NCBI GenBank assembly: GCA_000710935.1
Contig: BAYV01000007.1
Span: 31,013-95,012 of the forward strand
DNA: 64,000 nucleotides
Direction: 5' to 3'
Source: Iodidimonas nitroreducens
Lineage (GTDB): Bacteria > Pseudomonadota > Alphaproteobacteria > Sphingomonadales > Rhodothalassiaceae
In this document: positions 41,951 through 52,104 of the stretch, piece after piece
Layout: each line of letters opens with the position of its first letter
Position numbering within the stretch: position 1 is the stretch's first letter
The notes under the pieces: generated by a model
Database searches by the model: none
What the model was told of the DNA's origin: nothing
Seen by the model: only the letters and a program-made list of their open reading frames with translations
Translations under genes and position numbers: made by a program

Positions 41951-43170
41951 TGAATTACGATGAATTTTTCCGTGCCGAGCTGCAAAGCCTCGCCGATGAA
42001 GGCAATTACCGCCATTTTGCCGAGCTTGAACGCAGACAGGGGGATTTTCCCCGCGCCCGCCATCATCGCCCGGATGGGACCAAAGAAGTTACCGTGTGGT
42101 GCTCGAATGATTATCTGGGCATGGGTCAGCACCCCGCCGTGCTCAGCGCCATGCACGAAGCCATTGATCGCTGCGGCGCCGGTGCAGGCGGCACCCGCAA
42201 TATTTCCGGCACCACCCATGATCATGTGATGCTGGAACAGGAACTGGCCGATCTGCATCACAAGCCCGCAGCCCTGCTCTTTACCTCGGGCTATGTTTCA
42301 AATTGGGCGGCCATCACCACTTTGGCCTCGCGTCTGCCCGGCTGTGTGGTGCTCTCGGATGCGGGCAATCATGCTTCGATGATCGAAGGCATTCGCCACA
42401 GCCGCGCCGAAAAGATCATTTTCAAGCATAATGATCCCCAGGATCTGGAACGCTGTTTAGCGCAGATCGACCCCAAGCGGCCCAAGATCGTGGCGTTTGA
42501 ATCGGTTTATTCCATGGATGGCGATATCGCCCCCATCGCCAAAATTTGCGATGTCGCCGAAAAATACGGGGCCATGACCTATCTGGATGAAGTGCATGCG
42601 GTGGGGCTTTATGGCCTGCGCGGCGGTGGCATTGCCGAACGCGAAGGCCTGATGGATCGGATCACTTTGATCGAGGGGACTTTGGGCAAGGCTTTTGGCG
42701 TGGTGGGGGGCTATATCGCTGCATCCACCGAATTATGCGATTTCGTCCGCAGCTTTGCATCGGGCTTCATTTTCACCACCGCCCTGCCCCCCGCCTGCGC
42801 TGCCGCCGCCCGGGCGAGCATCCAGCATTTGAAACAAAGCAACAGCGAACGCGAGCGCCACCAGAACAGGGTTGCGGCCGTGCGCCGCCAGCTTGATATC
42901 ATGGGGGTGCCGCATCTGAAAAACGACAGCCATATCGTGCCGGTGATGGTGGGCAATCCCGTGAAATGCAAAATGATCAGCGACCGGCTGTTGCAGGATT
43001 ATGGCATCTATGTGCAGCCGATCAATTATCCCACAGTGCCCAAGGGAACCGAAAGGCTGCGCATTACCCCATCACCCGTGCATAGCGATGAAGATATCCG
43101 CTATCTGATGGAAAGCTTAGGGGCAATCTGGTCTGAATGTGCCCTTGCCCGGGGGGTGGCCGCCGCCTGA
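41947..43170 (+). CDS. hemA: 5-aminolevulinate synthase
   Basis: HemA (407 aa) condenses glycine and succinyl-CoA to 5-aminolevulinate, the first tetrapyrrole precursor (Shemin pathway, typical of alphaproteobacteria). It begins with [19 protein letters not shown] and has [24 protein letters not shown] (PLP contact) and the Schiff-base lysine in [10 protein letters not shown]. It overlaps puhE by ATGA. Being in the PGC, it ties precursor supply to photosystem synthesis; another copy elsewhere is possible. Confidence 0.96.
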   Translation: MMNYDEFFRAELQSLADEGNYRHFAELERRQGDFPRARHHRPDGTKEVTVWCSNDYLGMGQHPAVLSAMHEAIDRCGAGAGGTRNISGTTHDHVMLEQELADLHHKPAALLFTSGYVSNWAAITTLASRLPGCVVLSDAGNHASMIEGIRHSRAEKIIFKHNDPQDLERCLAQIDPKRPKIVAFESVYSMDGDIAPIAKICDVAEKYGAMTYLDEVHAVGLYGLRGGGIAEREGLMDRITLIEGTLGKAFGVVGGYIAASTELCDFVRSFASGFIFTTALPPACAAAARASIQHLKQSNSERERHQNRVAAVRRQLDIMGVPHLKNDSHIVPVMVGNPVKCKMISDRLLQDYGIYVQPINYPTVPKGTERLRITPSPVHSDEDIRYLMESLGAIWSECALARGVAAA

Positions 43171-43195
43171 AACTGCCGCCTGAAGCTCGCTGTCA

Positions 43196-43230
43196 TCGCG
43201 GCTTTGCCTGCCGATCAGGCTCAGCCGCGA
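43196..43230. terminator. Stem-loop between convergent hemA and tspO
   Basis: TCGCGGCT (43196-43203) pairs with AGCCGCGA (43223-43230), and inside it GCCTG (43206-43210) pairs with CAGGC (43216-43220). It starts 26 bases after hemA and overlaps the end of tspO. A bidirectional terminator is likely by position and strength, though neither side has a T run. Confidence 0.65.
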
Positions 43231-43688
43231 TTGAGCCACCAGATGCGTGCATTCAAAGCCATCGCAAAGCTGCCCCAGAGTGCATAAGGAACGAGCAGCC
43301 AGGCCGCCAGCGGGCTAAGGGGATAAAACAGGGCGATCATCAGCAAAACCGAAAGCCACAGGCAAAACAGCTCGATCAAGGCCAAGCCAATGCGGTGAAG
43401 GCCGAAAAAAACCGCCGACCACAAGCCATTGAGCACAAGCTGCAGGCCATAAACCGACAGCGCCAATGCCCCCGCTCCGGCAAAGCCCGCCTGTTTCCAG
43501 ACCAGCCAGCCGGAAAAGGCGATCATCAGATATAAAATGCTCCACACCGGCGGAAACAGCCAATCAGGGGGCCGCCAGCGCGGCTTTTCCAGGGCTTTAT
43601 ACCAATCACCGGGGCGAAAAAAGGCCCCCGAGCTGGCTGCGATGAAGCATAAAAGCAGAAATCCGCCCAAAACCAGATACTCGCGCAT
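43221..43688 (-). CDS. tspO: TspO/MBR-family sensory protein
   Basis: A 155-residue, five-helix, Trp-rich protein with the family patterns PRWRPPDWLFPPVWSILY, LVLNGLWSAVFFG and WLLVPYALWGSFAMALN. In Rhodobacter TspO is an outer-membrane tetrapyrrole-binding protein that dampens photosynthesis gene expression in oxygen. AAGGAG lies six bases before the ATG. Convergent with hemA, whose pathway it may sense. Confidence 0.94.
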   Translation of the reverse strand: MREYLVLGGFLLLCFIAASSGAFFRPGDWYKALEKPRWRPPDWLFPPVWSILYLMIAFSGWLVWKQAGFAGAGALALSVYGLQLVLNGLWSAVFFGLHRIGLALIELFCLWLSVLLMIALFYPLSPLAAWLLVPYALWGSFAMALNARIWWLNRG

Positions 43689-43699
43689 AAGCGCTCCTT

Positions 43700-43724
43700 C
43701 ATGCCGAACATAGTGTTCAGCATG
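43700..43724 (-). promoter_or_regulatory. Inverted repeat upstream of tspO
   Basis: CATGC-C-GAACA and TGTTC-A-GCATG are ten paired bases on each side of a TAG centre, with one internal mismatch. It ends 12 bases before the tspO start. It looks like an operator for a dimeric regulator, or a leader hairpin; it does not fit the PpsR motif. Confidence 0.5.
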
Positions 43725-43773
43725 GGCAACGAACCCCCTGATGGCAAGCCTGATCCATCAATCCCGGCATTTC

Positions 43774-43813
43774 TCTCGCCTCTGAAGCAAGGGTCCTGAC
43801 CCTTAGGGCGAGA
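43774..43813 (-). terminator. Stem-loop after the cupin gene
   Basis: Outer stem TCTCGCC/GGCGAGA (43774-43780, 43807-43813) and inner stem AAGGGTC/GACCCTT (43789-43795, 43798-43804). It begins 10 bases past the cupin stop in the direction of transcription. No T run follows, so this is a terminator-like or 3' stabilising structure. Confidence 0.55.
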
Positions 43814-43822
43814 CGATGCGGG

Positions 43823-44293
43823 CTATTTGATCGGATGCCCATCTGCATCGACATAAATCAGCGGTGCCGGGCCCATGCCCCGGATTTCAACAATCACCGT
43901 GCCGCCTCTGGAGCCATCATAATGGGGTGCCCCTGCGGGATGCTTCATATAGCTTCCCGGCTTCAGGGGCACTTCGGATGCCTTGTCGATGACCGGGCCG
44001 GTGCCGGTCCACCATGTACCCTCGATAACCGTGATGAAACGATCCTTTGGGTGATAATGGGGCCGGCTGAGGGTGCCCGGCGCAAACCGGGCCCGGAGGA
44101 TATAAAATCCTTCCGATGTGGGATCGCCTTCCAGAACCGCAAATGACAGACCGGGACGCAGATCCTGCCATTGCAAATCGTCTGGTGCCACCCGGACAAA
44201 GCCCTGTTCATCGGGTTCGCCGGCCTTTGCTGATTGAAAGGATGCCGGCCCTGCAATCAGGGCCGCCACCATCAAAAGGGCAGATGCTTTCAT
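43823..44293 (-). CDS. Secreted cupin-domain protein
   Basis: A 156-residue protein with a signal peptide (MKASALLMVAALIAGPASF, cleavage after AKA) and one cupin barrel. The metal-type motif is seen in SRPHYHPKDRFITVIEGTWW, and the second cupin motif in KHPAGAPHYDG. The His cluster suggests a metal site. The start overlaps the S9 peptidase stop as ATGA, so the two are expressed together. Substrate unknown; periplasmic. Confidence 0.8.
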   Translation of the reverse strand: MKASALLMVAALIAGPASFQSAKAGEPDEQGFVRVAPDDLQWQDLRPGLSFAVLEGDPTSEGFYILRARFAPGTLSRPHYHPKDRFITVIEGTWWTGTGPVIDKASEVPLKPGSYMKHPAGAPHYDGSRGGTVIVEIRGMGPAPLIYVDADGHPIK

Positions 44294-46263
44294 GATCCAC
44301 CCCCTTCTTTCAGATGCGTATCGAGAAAGGTTTTATAGGCCTGAAGCGCGGTGATGCGATTATTTTTCTTACGGAATCCATGGCCTTCATCCGCAAAAAC
44401 GATATAGGTCACATCCGCCCCATTGGCACGGGCTGCCGCCACGAGCTGATCATTTTGCGCAACCGGCACCCGCACATCATTGGCCCCTGCCAGCACGAGC
44501 ATGGGCACGGCGATCCTATCAGCCTGAAAGAGGGGCGAAATGCGCTTCAGGCGTTCGGCATCGCGTTCAGGATGGCCGACTTCATCATAAGCGGCGCCCA
44601 ATCGGGGCAAACGCCAGGCCCCTTCGGTAATGTTTTTGATATAATCAGAAAAGCCGACGATATTGATGGCCACATCGAAAACATCGGGATGGAAGGTGAC
44701 CGCCGCCAAAGTGAGATAGCCGCCATAAGAGCGACCCATCACGCCGATTTTCTGGCTATCAATCCAGGGAATGCTCTCCAGAAAGCCGCGAGAGGCGATG
44801 ACATCGCCCAGATCCGCTTCCCCATGGCGACGACGGTCCATTTCGCGGAATGTTTTGCCATAGCCGCGCGATCCCCGATTATTGATCGCAAAAACCGCAT
44901 AGCCCTGATTTACCAGATACTGGATATCCATATTATATTGGGCAAGGCTTTGCGCCCCCGGGCCCCCATGAATCCACACCATCGCAGGCACCGGCGCATC
45001 GGCTTCGGCCCCATGGGGACGATAGAGCAATCCCAGCACCTCCAACCCATCATAGCTTGCAAAACGAACGACTTCGCTCGCAACCAGATCGGATTCCTTA
45101 ATATCCCGGCTCAAAGATCAGGTGAGACGCATTGACACGCGCTGTTCCAGATCGACCAGATGGATTTCCGGTGGGCTGGTATCACGCACCAGTTCTACCG
45201 CCATCCGGCCACCTTCGGCAAAACGTGGATTGCGGATCTGGCCTTCGGGCATGAAAGACAGATCGATCAAACGATCCTGCTCCGTATCGAAAATCCGGGT
45301 CTCGAATTTTGCATCCACATTGATCGTCGCCAACCGATAGCGCCCATCCGCCGAAAAAGCGACATCCACCACATCCCAATCGGCTTCTACCAGCGGCGCG
45401 GTTTCAGCGCTTGCGATATCATAGGTCCGGGCTTCCAGAAATTCGCCCGTTGCATCGGTTCCATAGATCAGCTTTTGGCTGTCGGGGGTAAACCCATAGC
45501 CGGTATGGATGACCTCTCGCCCTTCGCTGGTCAAAATCAAACGCGGTTCGCGATCAGCACTTTCCAGATCAACCAGATACAGATCGAAATCATAACGGGT
45601 GTGATGAAAATCAAGGGAAAGCCAACGGCCATCCGGGCTGAGCTTGAAGCCCCGGGTGGGAAAAGGCAGTTCGCGGGAATTTTTGAACAGCATCTTCCGT
45701 TCATAGCTGGTCGCATCATAAACATAGAGATCGGCAACCTCTGGATCGCGTTCTGTCGATGTCAGATAAAAGGCCGTGCCGTCATTCCGCCAACCCAGAA
45801 AGCGCAGGCCGGATTCCTGCCCCGCCACTTCATAGTCTCCGGGGGGAGTGAGGTCGATCAGGCTGCCATCCGGCTCGCGCACGAAAACACTATTATGTTT
45901 ATTGCCGCCGCGATCCCCCGTCAGCAAAATACGCGGTCCTGCAGGAAACCACGAAACCCCATAAAGGGAATTGAGCGCATCCCCGCCAAAGGATTCGAAC
46001 TGTTCCGCCTCTGGCCCCAAAGCATAGGCCTTGAAAACGCCGCTGCGATCCGAATTGACCAGAATCCGACTGCCATCGGGTGAAAAGGCATGGCCGCCCG
46101 CATGGCCCAGCAAATAGGTATCGCTTTCGAGGAAGGCCGCCGCATCATAATGCGCGGGCGCCTGATTTTCATCGGACGATGCCGCCCGATCAGGCACCGA
46201 AGACTCGCCACAGGCGGCGGTCGCAAAGATTAGGAAACTGAGTGACTTCAACCAGCTAGACAT
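44290..46263 (-). pseudogene. S9 prolyl-oligopeptidase-like protein broken by an in-frame TGA
   Basis: Codons from 46263 encode a lipoprotein-like signal (FLIFATAACGESS) and a beta-propeller of about 380 residues (HAFSPDGSRI, FTPDSQKLIYGTD). A TGA at 45118-45120 stops it after QRVSMRLT. The same frame continues at once with SLSRDIKESDLVASEVVRF and the alpha/beta-hydrolase domain: HGGPGAQS, GRSYGGY (Ser), GANDVRVP (Asp) and DEGHGF (His). Propeller and hydrolase are normally one chain of about 650 residues. The rest of the hydrolase domain is intact, and a TTG two codons after the stop could allow reinitiation. A nonsense mutation is the simplest reading. Confidence 0.85.
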
Positions 46264-46309
46264 GGATCTATCCTTTCAGGATCAGCAGAAAAACAGCCTT
46301 TGGTAAAGC

Positions 46310-48259
46310 TCAGGGTCTGTAATGCGCGCCGCCCTGCGTGCGGGGCGAGGAAAAGGCCTTGGATAAAAACAGGCCATTCAGCAGCAAGCGGTTGGTTCCG
46401 AGATAGGCCCCCCGGAAATTTGGATTGTCGGTCATCAGGATGACGCTTCCATCGCCCATGCGCTCGGCCACCAGCATAGGGCTTCCGGCCAGCTCGGCCT
46501 GCCGCGCCGGAGAGACATAGCCCGATTTGACCGGGGCATCGGCCACATAACGCGCAACCGAGGCAACAGGATTTTCCGGTGTGGCCAAGCGGATGGCGGT
46601 ATCGCGGTGGGATGGCAACAGCTTGCGATCATAACCAAAAGCAAGAGGATGCGAGAGATCAAGATCGCTGAGAAAAATAGCCCCACCGATCACGTCTCGC
46701 GCCTCGCGCGCCCGCAGATCATCAACAGCCAGACGATCTTCTTTCATGATGCTCAATTCAGACATGACGGGGGCCCTGCCCAGAAAGGCCTGTTGGGCCC
46801 ATTCCGCGCCATGGCGGATGCCGATGAAGGTTCCCCCCTCCCGGATCCATTGAGCGGCCCGGCTGATAAGCCGATCTTCCAGCCCGACCCCGCGACCACC
46901 CGGCAAAATGATATGGGTATAGTGATCCCAATCGATCTCACCCAGCCTGTCTTTCTGCTTTAAGGTCACAGCCAAACCCATCTGCCGATCCAGCAAATCC
47001 CATAGATGGCCCATATCAAATCTTTGGATGCCATCCTGGAACAACAGCAATATTTTTGGCATTTCAAGGGTGGAGAAAGAACCGCCGCGACGATCAGATT
47101 GGGCAAGGTCCAAAGAATTCAGCGCAAACTGGCGCTGATAGTTCAGCAGTGTTTCGCGCATGGCCACGGCCGCGCGCACCGAATTGATCGCTGTGGCCAC
47201 ATGCATATCGATATTATTGGCAAGGCTTCTGCGCCCCAAAGGGGTATCGACCTCGATCAGCTTGGCGGTTCCCACCTCAAACAGCATCCCGATGGACCCA
47301 TTGATCTGCGGGTAGCTTGAGCCGGTGCCGATATAATAGGTATCAAACAGCTCTTCCGTGAAATAAAGCTCTTTCATCTCATCAAAGGATCGGGTGTGAT
47401 ATTGGCCGATTTCCTTTGCCAACGTCCGGGTTTCTTTGGGGATCAGGCTATTGGTGCGGCCTGCTTCGCCGGGATGGAAAAAATAGGTCGTCGGCCTTGT
47501 GGATGTGGTGCCCATCTCATGATAATCGGCCGAAATATTGGGCTTCCAGGCGTGCCATTTCTGCATCCAGGCCCGGGCTTCGGGCTGCGCCAATAAAAGC
47601 CACTGCCGATTGAGATCAAAGCCATAATGATTGGCCCTTTGCCGTGCCCATAGATCATGGCCCGCATTTTCGGGATCACGAACGATGGTTTCTGACATAT
47701 AGCTCAGGCTGTGATCGATCCGCCGGGCATGGCCATCGGGGTTCATCGGGGCGACCATCAAGATGATGCTTTTATCCAATAAATCCCGGGTTTGTTGATC
47801 CTGCGCTGAAGCCAAACGGTGCATGACCGGAACAGAGGCTTCCAAACCAGCCGCTTCGGCCCCATGGATTCCATAGCCAAGTCAGATCACCACCGGCATA
47901 TCATCGCCGACCGCGACAGACGCATCCGCCTTTGACAGGCGCAGATGCTGCTGACGGATATCTTCAAGGCGGGCATGATTATCCGGCGAGGTCACCACAA
48001 AGAAATCGATGGGCCGCCCTTCATGGGAATAGCCAATCGTTTCATAAGTCACCCGATCAGATTGTTCGGCCACTGTGCGCAGATATTGGGTGACCTGACC
48101 ATCGCGATAGGTTTTAACCCCCGGCTGATGGCCCAGAACCGCTTCAGGGGATGGGATGCCGGATGCGCTTTCGCGCCCTATGGCCCCATCTCCCTGTGCC
48201 TGCACAGGCGTGGCGACCAGCAAAGCCAGCATGAAACCAATCGAACGTATCATCATCAA
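46310..48259 (-). pseudogene. M14 zinc carboxypeptidase-like protein broken by an in-frame TGA
   Basis: From 48259 the protein has a signal peptide (LALLVATPVQAQ) and the M14-like opening VTQYLRTVAEQSDRV, GYSHEGRPIDFFVV. TGA at 47882-47884 interrupts it after DDMPVVI. The same frame goes on with LGYGIHGAEAAG, then NPDGHARR, NRQWLLLAQPEAR and SADYHEMGT. Related M14 proteins read VVWLGYGIHGNE as I recall, so the TGA stands where a Trp (TGG) is expected. The zinc His and Glu of IHGAE follow directly after the stop; restart at the TTG at 47845 would miss them. Full length would be about 650 residues with a C-terminal accessory domain. Confidence 0.85.
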
Positions 48260-48414
48260 TAATCCTTATTGCATTTTGAATGCATCTGTTTTGGGCAAAA
48301 AAACCACTAAGTTCCGAAGATCGTCTTGTCCCGTTCGCTTTTAAAAATATGGCCTTGGCAGATGGCCCGCACACAGGGGATGCTTAGAACATCCCCCATG
48401 AAAGGATGGCCCGT

Positions 48415-49842
48415 TCATTCCCTGATAGCCGCCAGCACATCGCGGATGAAAACATCAAGCTTGAAACGATCCCCACGGGCCGGGTCATAGCCACGCCGAA
48501 TGATCACCAGATTGCGCGAAGGGATCACCACCAGATACTGGCCGCGATTCCCCAAGGCCGCGAAGCTATCGTTCGGAATATCGGGAAAACGTTCATTATA
48601 AAGCCACCATTGCGCCCCATAGCCCGGGGTGACCCCGCTGCCGCCGCGATCAAGGGGCGGCTGGCTGGGCGCGGGCGTGGATACATATTGTGCCCAGCCT
48701 TCGGGCAAAATCTGTTCCCCATCCCAAACCCCATCATTGAGATAAAGCACGCCCAGCCGCGCCAGATCGCGGGCCGTGGTCCAGACCTGGCTGGAGAGGA
48801 CGAAATCGCCCCGCCAATCGGTTTCGGGCTTGGTATGCACCATGCCGATCTTGTAAAGCAGCGCTTCGAAGGGAAAGCGCAGGAAAGCCGCATCATCGCC
48901 CATCGCGCCCCGCAAGGCCCGGACCGAGAGCAGGGTATCATTATTGGCGTATTTCCAACGTTTTCCGGGGGGCGCTTCAAGGGCAAATTCCGTGGATGTA
49001 TCGGTGACGGCCCCGCCGCCGATATAAAGGCGATCCGTGCGGTTTCCCGCCTGATTGCTATCCAGCCCGCTGGCCATGTGCAAAAGCTGTTCCAAGGTAA
49101 TCGCCCGGCGCGGATCGGCAGGATGGTTCCATTCCGGCACCGTTGCGGGGGCTTTCACATCCAGCATACCCTGCTGAACGGCGGCACCCAGCACGCTGAC
49201 GGCAATTGATTTGGCGACGGACCAGGTGCGCTGTGATGTCGTTGGGGTAAAGCCTTCGATATAATGTTCGCTCAGGATCGCCTCGGGCGTTGCCACCATC
49301 ACAACCGATGTCAGGGCATTGGCCCCATAGCGGGCATCCCCCTCAATGGCCGCCCGCATAACTTTATCAAGCGCCTGATGGCCGCTATCGCCATTGATTG
49401 GCGCTTTTTCCTGCCAAGGGGCACCATCATCGGTGCGGGCATCGGGTTCGGGCAGATCGATGGCGGGCAGATAGGCTGCGGCGGAAGCCTCCGCCCCCAC
49501 AGGAAGCTGCGCACATCCCAGATGCGGACGCCATTGGGAAATCCGGGGCGGCATATCGGGATCATAGCGCACGCTGACCCGCTTTTTTTCGGCATCGATC
49601 TCGGCATCTGGCAATTGCGCCACAAGATCGGCAACCAGCGGATAAATCCCCGTCAGTTCATGAGCCTTGATCTGCGCCAATGTCTTGCCCCCATTGAAGG
49701 TGGCCGAACAGGTAAAATGCGCCTTATATCCCGCAGCATAGGCCCTCACCGTTTCTTCGGTCTCGGTTTCCTGAGCCATGGAAAGGGCTGGTGCCATCAG
49801 GACCAGACCCAGCACACCCCTTGTCAGATAGCTTGCCCGCAT
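48415..49842 (-). CDS. Beta-lactamase-fold serine hydrolase
   Basis: A 475-residue secreted protein: signal peptide RGVLGLVLMAPALSMAQ, a 170-residue N-terminal part, then the class C beta-lactamase/esterase domain with WSVAKS (SxxK nucleophile motif) and YANNDTLL (YxN). Later GNRGQYLVVIPSRNLVIIRR is typical of this family (esterase or peptide hydrolase). The ATG at 49842 has GGGAG eight bases upstream; an earlier one at 49881 overlaps the TonB receptor stop. It is the last gene of the cytochrome-dehydrogenase-receptor run. Substrate unknown. Confidence 0.85.
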   Translation of the reverse strand: MRASYLTRGVLGLVLMAPALSMAQETETEETVRAYAAGYKAHFTCSATFNGGKTLAQIKAHELTGIYPLVADLVAQLPDAEIDAEKKRVSVRYDPDMPPRISQWRPHLGCAQLPVGAEASAAAYLPAIDLPEPDARTDDGAPWQEKAPINGDSGHQALDKVMRAAIEGDARYGANALTSVVMVATPEAILSEHYIEGFTPTTSQRTWSVAKSIAVSVLGAAVQQGMLDVKAPATVPEWNHPADPRRAITLEQLLHMASGLDSNQAGNRTDRLYIGGGAVTDTSTEFALEAPPGKRWKYANNDTLLSVRALRGAMGDDAAFLRFPFEALLYKIGMVHTKPETDWRGDFVLSSQVWTTARDLARLGVLYLNDGVWDGEQILPEGWAQYVSTPAPSQPPLDRGGSGVTPGYGAQWWLYNERFPDIPNDSFAALGNRGQYLVVIPSRNLVIIRRGYDPARGDRFKLDVFIRDVLAAIRE

Positions 49843-49877
49843 GTTTTTTCTCCCTGAACTGTTAGCCTTTTGCATGA

Positions 49878-52010
49878 TCATAACCCTATTCTGACACCGC
49901 CCGAAACCAAACGTGGCCGGGCGCGGGTCAAAAGACCATCACCATCGATCTGGCTGGCTATGGCTTTGTCGAAAACATTCTCGGCCGAGACAAACAGCTC
50001 GGTCGTCTCGGTTATTTCATAAAAAACAGCCGCATCCAGGGTAAAGAACCCTGAAAGCGTCCGGCTCCCCAGATCATCTTCAAAACGATCGCCTTCGGTC
50101 CGTGCGCTCAGGCTCAAGCGCCAGGGCAAGGACGGTTCCCAGCGCAGATCAAGGGCGGCACTGTGCTTGGCGCTTTGGGCCAGGCGATTCCCCACCAGTG
50201 CCGGAAAATCATCCGATTGCGTGATCCGGGCATCGGTAAACAGATAGCGCGCCACCAGCGCCAGATCGCCCGGCAGCGCCGCCCGGGCTTCCAGCTCGAT
50301 CCCATCGGCAATGATGCGTTCGATATTCTGCCGCTGACGCAGGCTGCCGCCTGCCGGCACAAACCCTGCAGGCGGAAAGACGCCGGGGCCTTCGGCCAGC
50401 GTTATATTGCCCACACCATTTTTCAGCCAATTTCGGAAATAGGTGGCTGAAACGACCACGCCATCTGCCACGCTTAACTCCAAACCCAGTTCGGTACCAT
50501 AAAGCCGTTCGGCTGTGAGATTGGGATTGGCTTCAGTAATATCATTCCCGACCCGAAACGGACGAAAGAATTCATTGATCGTGGGCAGACGAAAACCAGT
50601 ATAGCCCGACAAGCGCAGGCGCAGCTTTTCATGCAACCGATAGGCCAGAGCCAGCCGCCCATTGACAAGCGTATCAGAACGATCCGTGATCGCATCATCG
50701 CGCAGAATGGTGCCATCGGCCCGATCGCTCTCCTGCAGGAACCCGTCAAAGGTTTTCCAGTAATCCAGCCGCACGCCACTGCTGATTTCCAGCCGCTCGG
50801 TCAGGCTTCCGGCATATTCCACCCAGCCGCCGATCAGCCACTGATCGCCGCCCGCCTGTCTCAGCCGGGTAAAGCCATCACCCAGATTGCGAAACAGTTC
50901 ATTGGTTGCGCCCTCGAGCCTGCGCAGATCCGTGCCGAATTCCAAAACGCCATCCTCTGCTATGGGCAGGCGCAGAATGGCATTGCCCCCCATCCCTTCG
51001 GCCGGCACATCGAATTGATCAAGCACCTGACGTTCCACCGTCCGCGCTTCATCAAATACAGCCGCAAAGCTATTGGCGAAATCGCGATCATGATACCAGC
51101 CGATGATTTCAAGGCTTGGCCCCAACCTGCCACCATCGATCACCAGCCCCAGCGAAAGATCCAGCGCATCGGTTTTATTGGTGGAAAGCGCCAGACCATT
51201 CACGCCTTCTTCCCGAAACCAGCCCACACGCCCGCGCAAGGTGGTGCTGTCCGCAATCTGCCATTCGCCCCGGGCATCGATACTGCCCGTTTCCAGGGCC
51301 GCTGGCACATCCACCGGCCCGCGCTGATCTTCGGGGCGGAGATTAAAGCCATCGCTATTGAAATAACGCCCTGAAAGGGAAAAAGCCGTAGCGCCGATGC
51401 GATCACCCAATCCGGCAGAAACATCCACCGTACCGAAATTGCCGCCACGGGCTTCACCCCACAGATCGAAATCTTCCGGCATCCGGCTTTCCAATTGGAT
51501 ATGGCCGGTCAGCGCCTGATTGCCCATGGCCCCGGCACCACCGCCACGCTGGATTTCCACCGCGCCAATCCGGGCCGGATCAATCGCCGACCAGGTGACC
51601 CAGCCGCCAAAAGGATCATTCAGGGGCACCCCATCAAGGGTGACCAGCGCACGCCCGGCACCATTCGGGCCGATCCCGCGCAAAGTTACACCCTGGGTGG
51701 TGGGATGCGCCGCCAATGATGATGCACGGCGAAACAGTGTCACACCCGGCACATCGGTGAGAATGCGATCGAATGTCGTTGCCGGGGCGTTGCGAAGATC
51801 GCTGTATTCCAGGCGGGTCACCGACCAGGCCGTTCGTGCGGACGGCTCTTCCAGCCTTGTGGTGGTGACCGCTATTTCCTTGATGTCCTCATTCTTATTG
51901 ATGGCCCCCGTGTCTTCGATGGCTTTTGCGGACTGGGCAGCCACCATCCCGCCGATGCAGCCAAGGCAACCCAGGCTGGCTATGATCATTTTATGCGCCA
52001 GAGCCTTCAT
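49878..52010 (-). CDS. TonB-dependent outer membrane receptor
   Basis: A 710-residue receptor: signal peptide (MIIASLGCLGCIGGMVAAQSAKA), a plug domain with IAVTTTRLEE, FDRILTDVPGVTLFRRAS, GVTLRGIGPNGAGRALVTLD and GVPLNDPFGGWVTWSAIDP, then a beta-barrel ending VSGGVRIGL. The plug resembles vitamin B12, siderophore or small-molecule receptors. The ligand cannot be told. It follows the sugar dehydrogenase by 95 bases, so import of the same class of substrate is an inference. An upstream in-frame start at 52211 would overlap that gene. Confidence 0.9.
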   Translation of the reverse strand: MKALAHKMIIASLGCLGCIGGMVAAQSAKAIEDTGAINKNEDIKEIAVTTTRLEEPSARTAWSVTRLEYSDLRNAPATTFDRILTDVPGVTLFRRASSLAAHPTTQGVTLRGIGPNGAGRALVTLDGVPLNDPFGGWVTWSAIDPARIGAVEIQRGGGAGAMGNQALTGHIQLESRMPEDFDLWGEARGGNFGTVDVSAGLGDRIGATAFSLSGRYFNSDGFNLRPEDQRGPVDVPAALETGSIDARGEWQIADSTTLRGRVGWFREEGVNGLALSTNKTDALDLSLGLVIDGGRLGPSLEIIGWYHDRDFANSFAAVFDEARTVERQVLDQFDVPAEGMGGNAILRLPIAEDGVLEFGTDLRRLEGATNELFRNLGDGFTRLRQAGGDQWLIGGWVEYAGSLTERLEISSGVRLDYWKTFDGFLQESDRADGTILRDDAITDRSDTLVNGRLALAYRLHEKLRLRLSGYTGFRLPTINEFFRPFRVGNDITEANPNLTAERLYGTELGLELSVADGVVVSATYFRNWLKNGVGNITLAEGPGVFPPAGFVPAGGSLRQRQNIERIIADGIELEARAALPGDLALVARYLFTDARITQSDDFPALVGNRLAQSAKHSAALDLRWEPSLPWRLSLSARTEGDRFEDDLGSRTLSGFFTLDAAVFYEITETTELFVSAENVFDKAIASQIDGDGLLTRARPRLVSGGVRIGL

Positions 52011-52104
52011 CGGATAGCGGGCAAAATTCTGATCTGTCAAAATGACAAAATACTCCTGAAAGGACAGCAGCCGGGATGGCCAGAAACGACCATCCCGGTT
52101 CGTT

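Noticed and set aside
45118..47884. TGA read as tryptophan or selenocysteine in the S9 and M14 genes
   Set aside because: TGA is a true stop in many overlapping gene pairs of this window (ATGA junctions), TGG is used for Trp throughout, and no selenocysteine insertion element was recognised. A TAG lesion in a third gene needs a separate explanation anyway.
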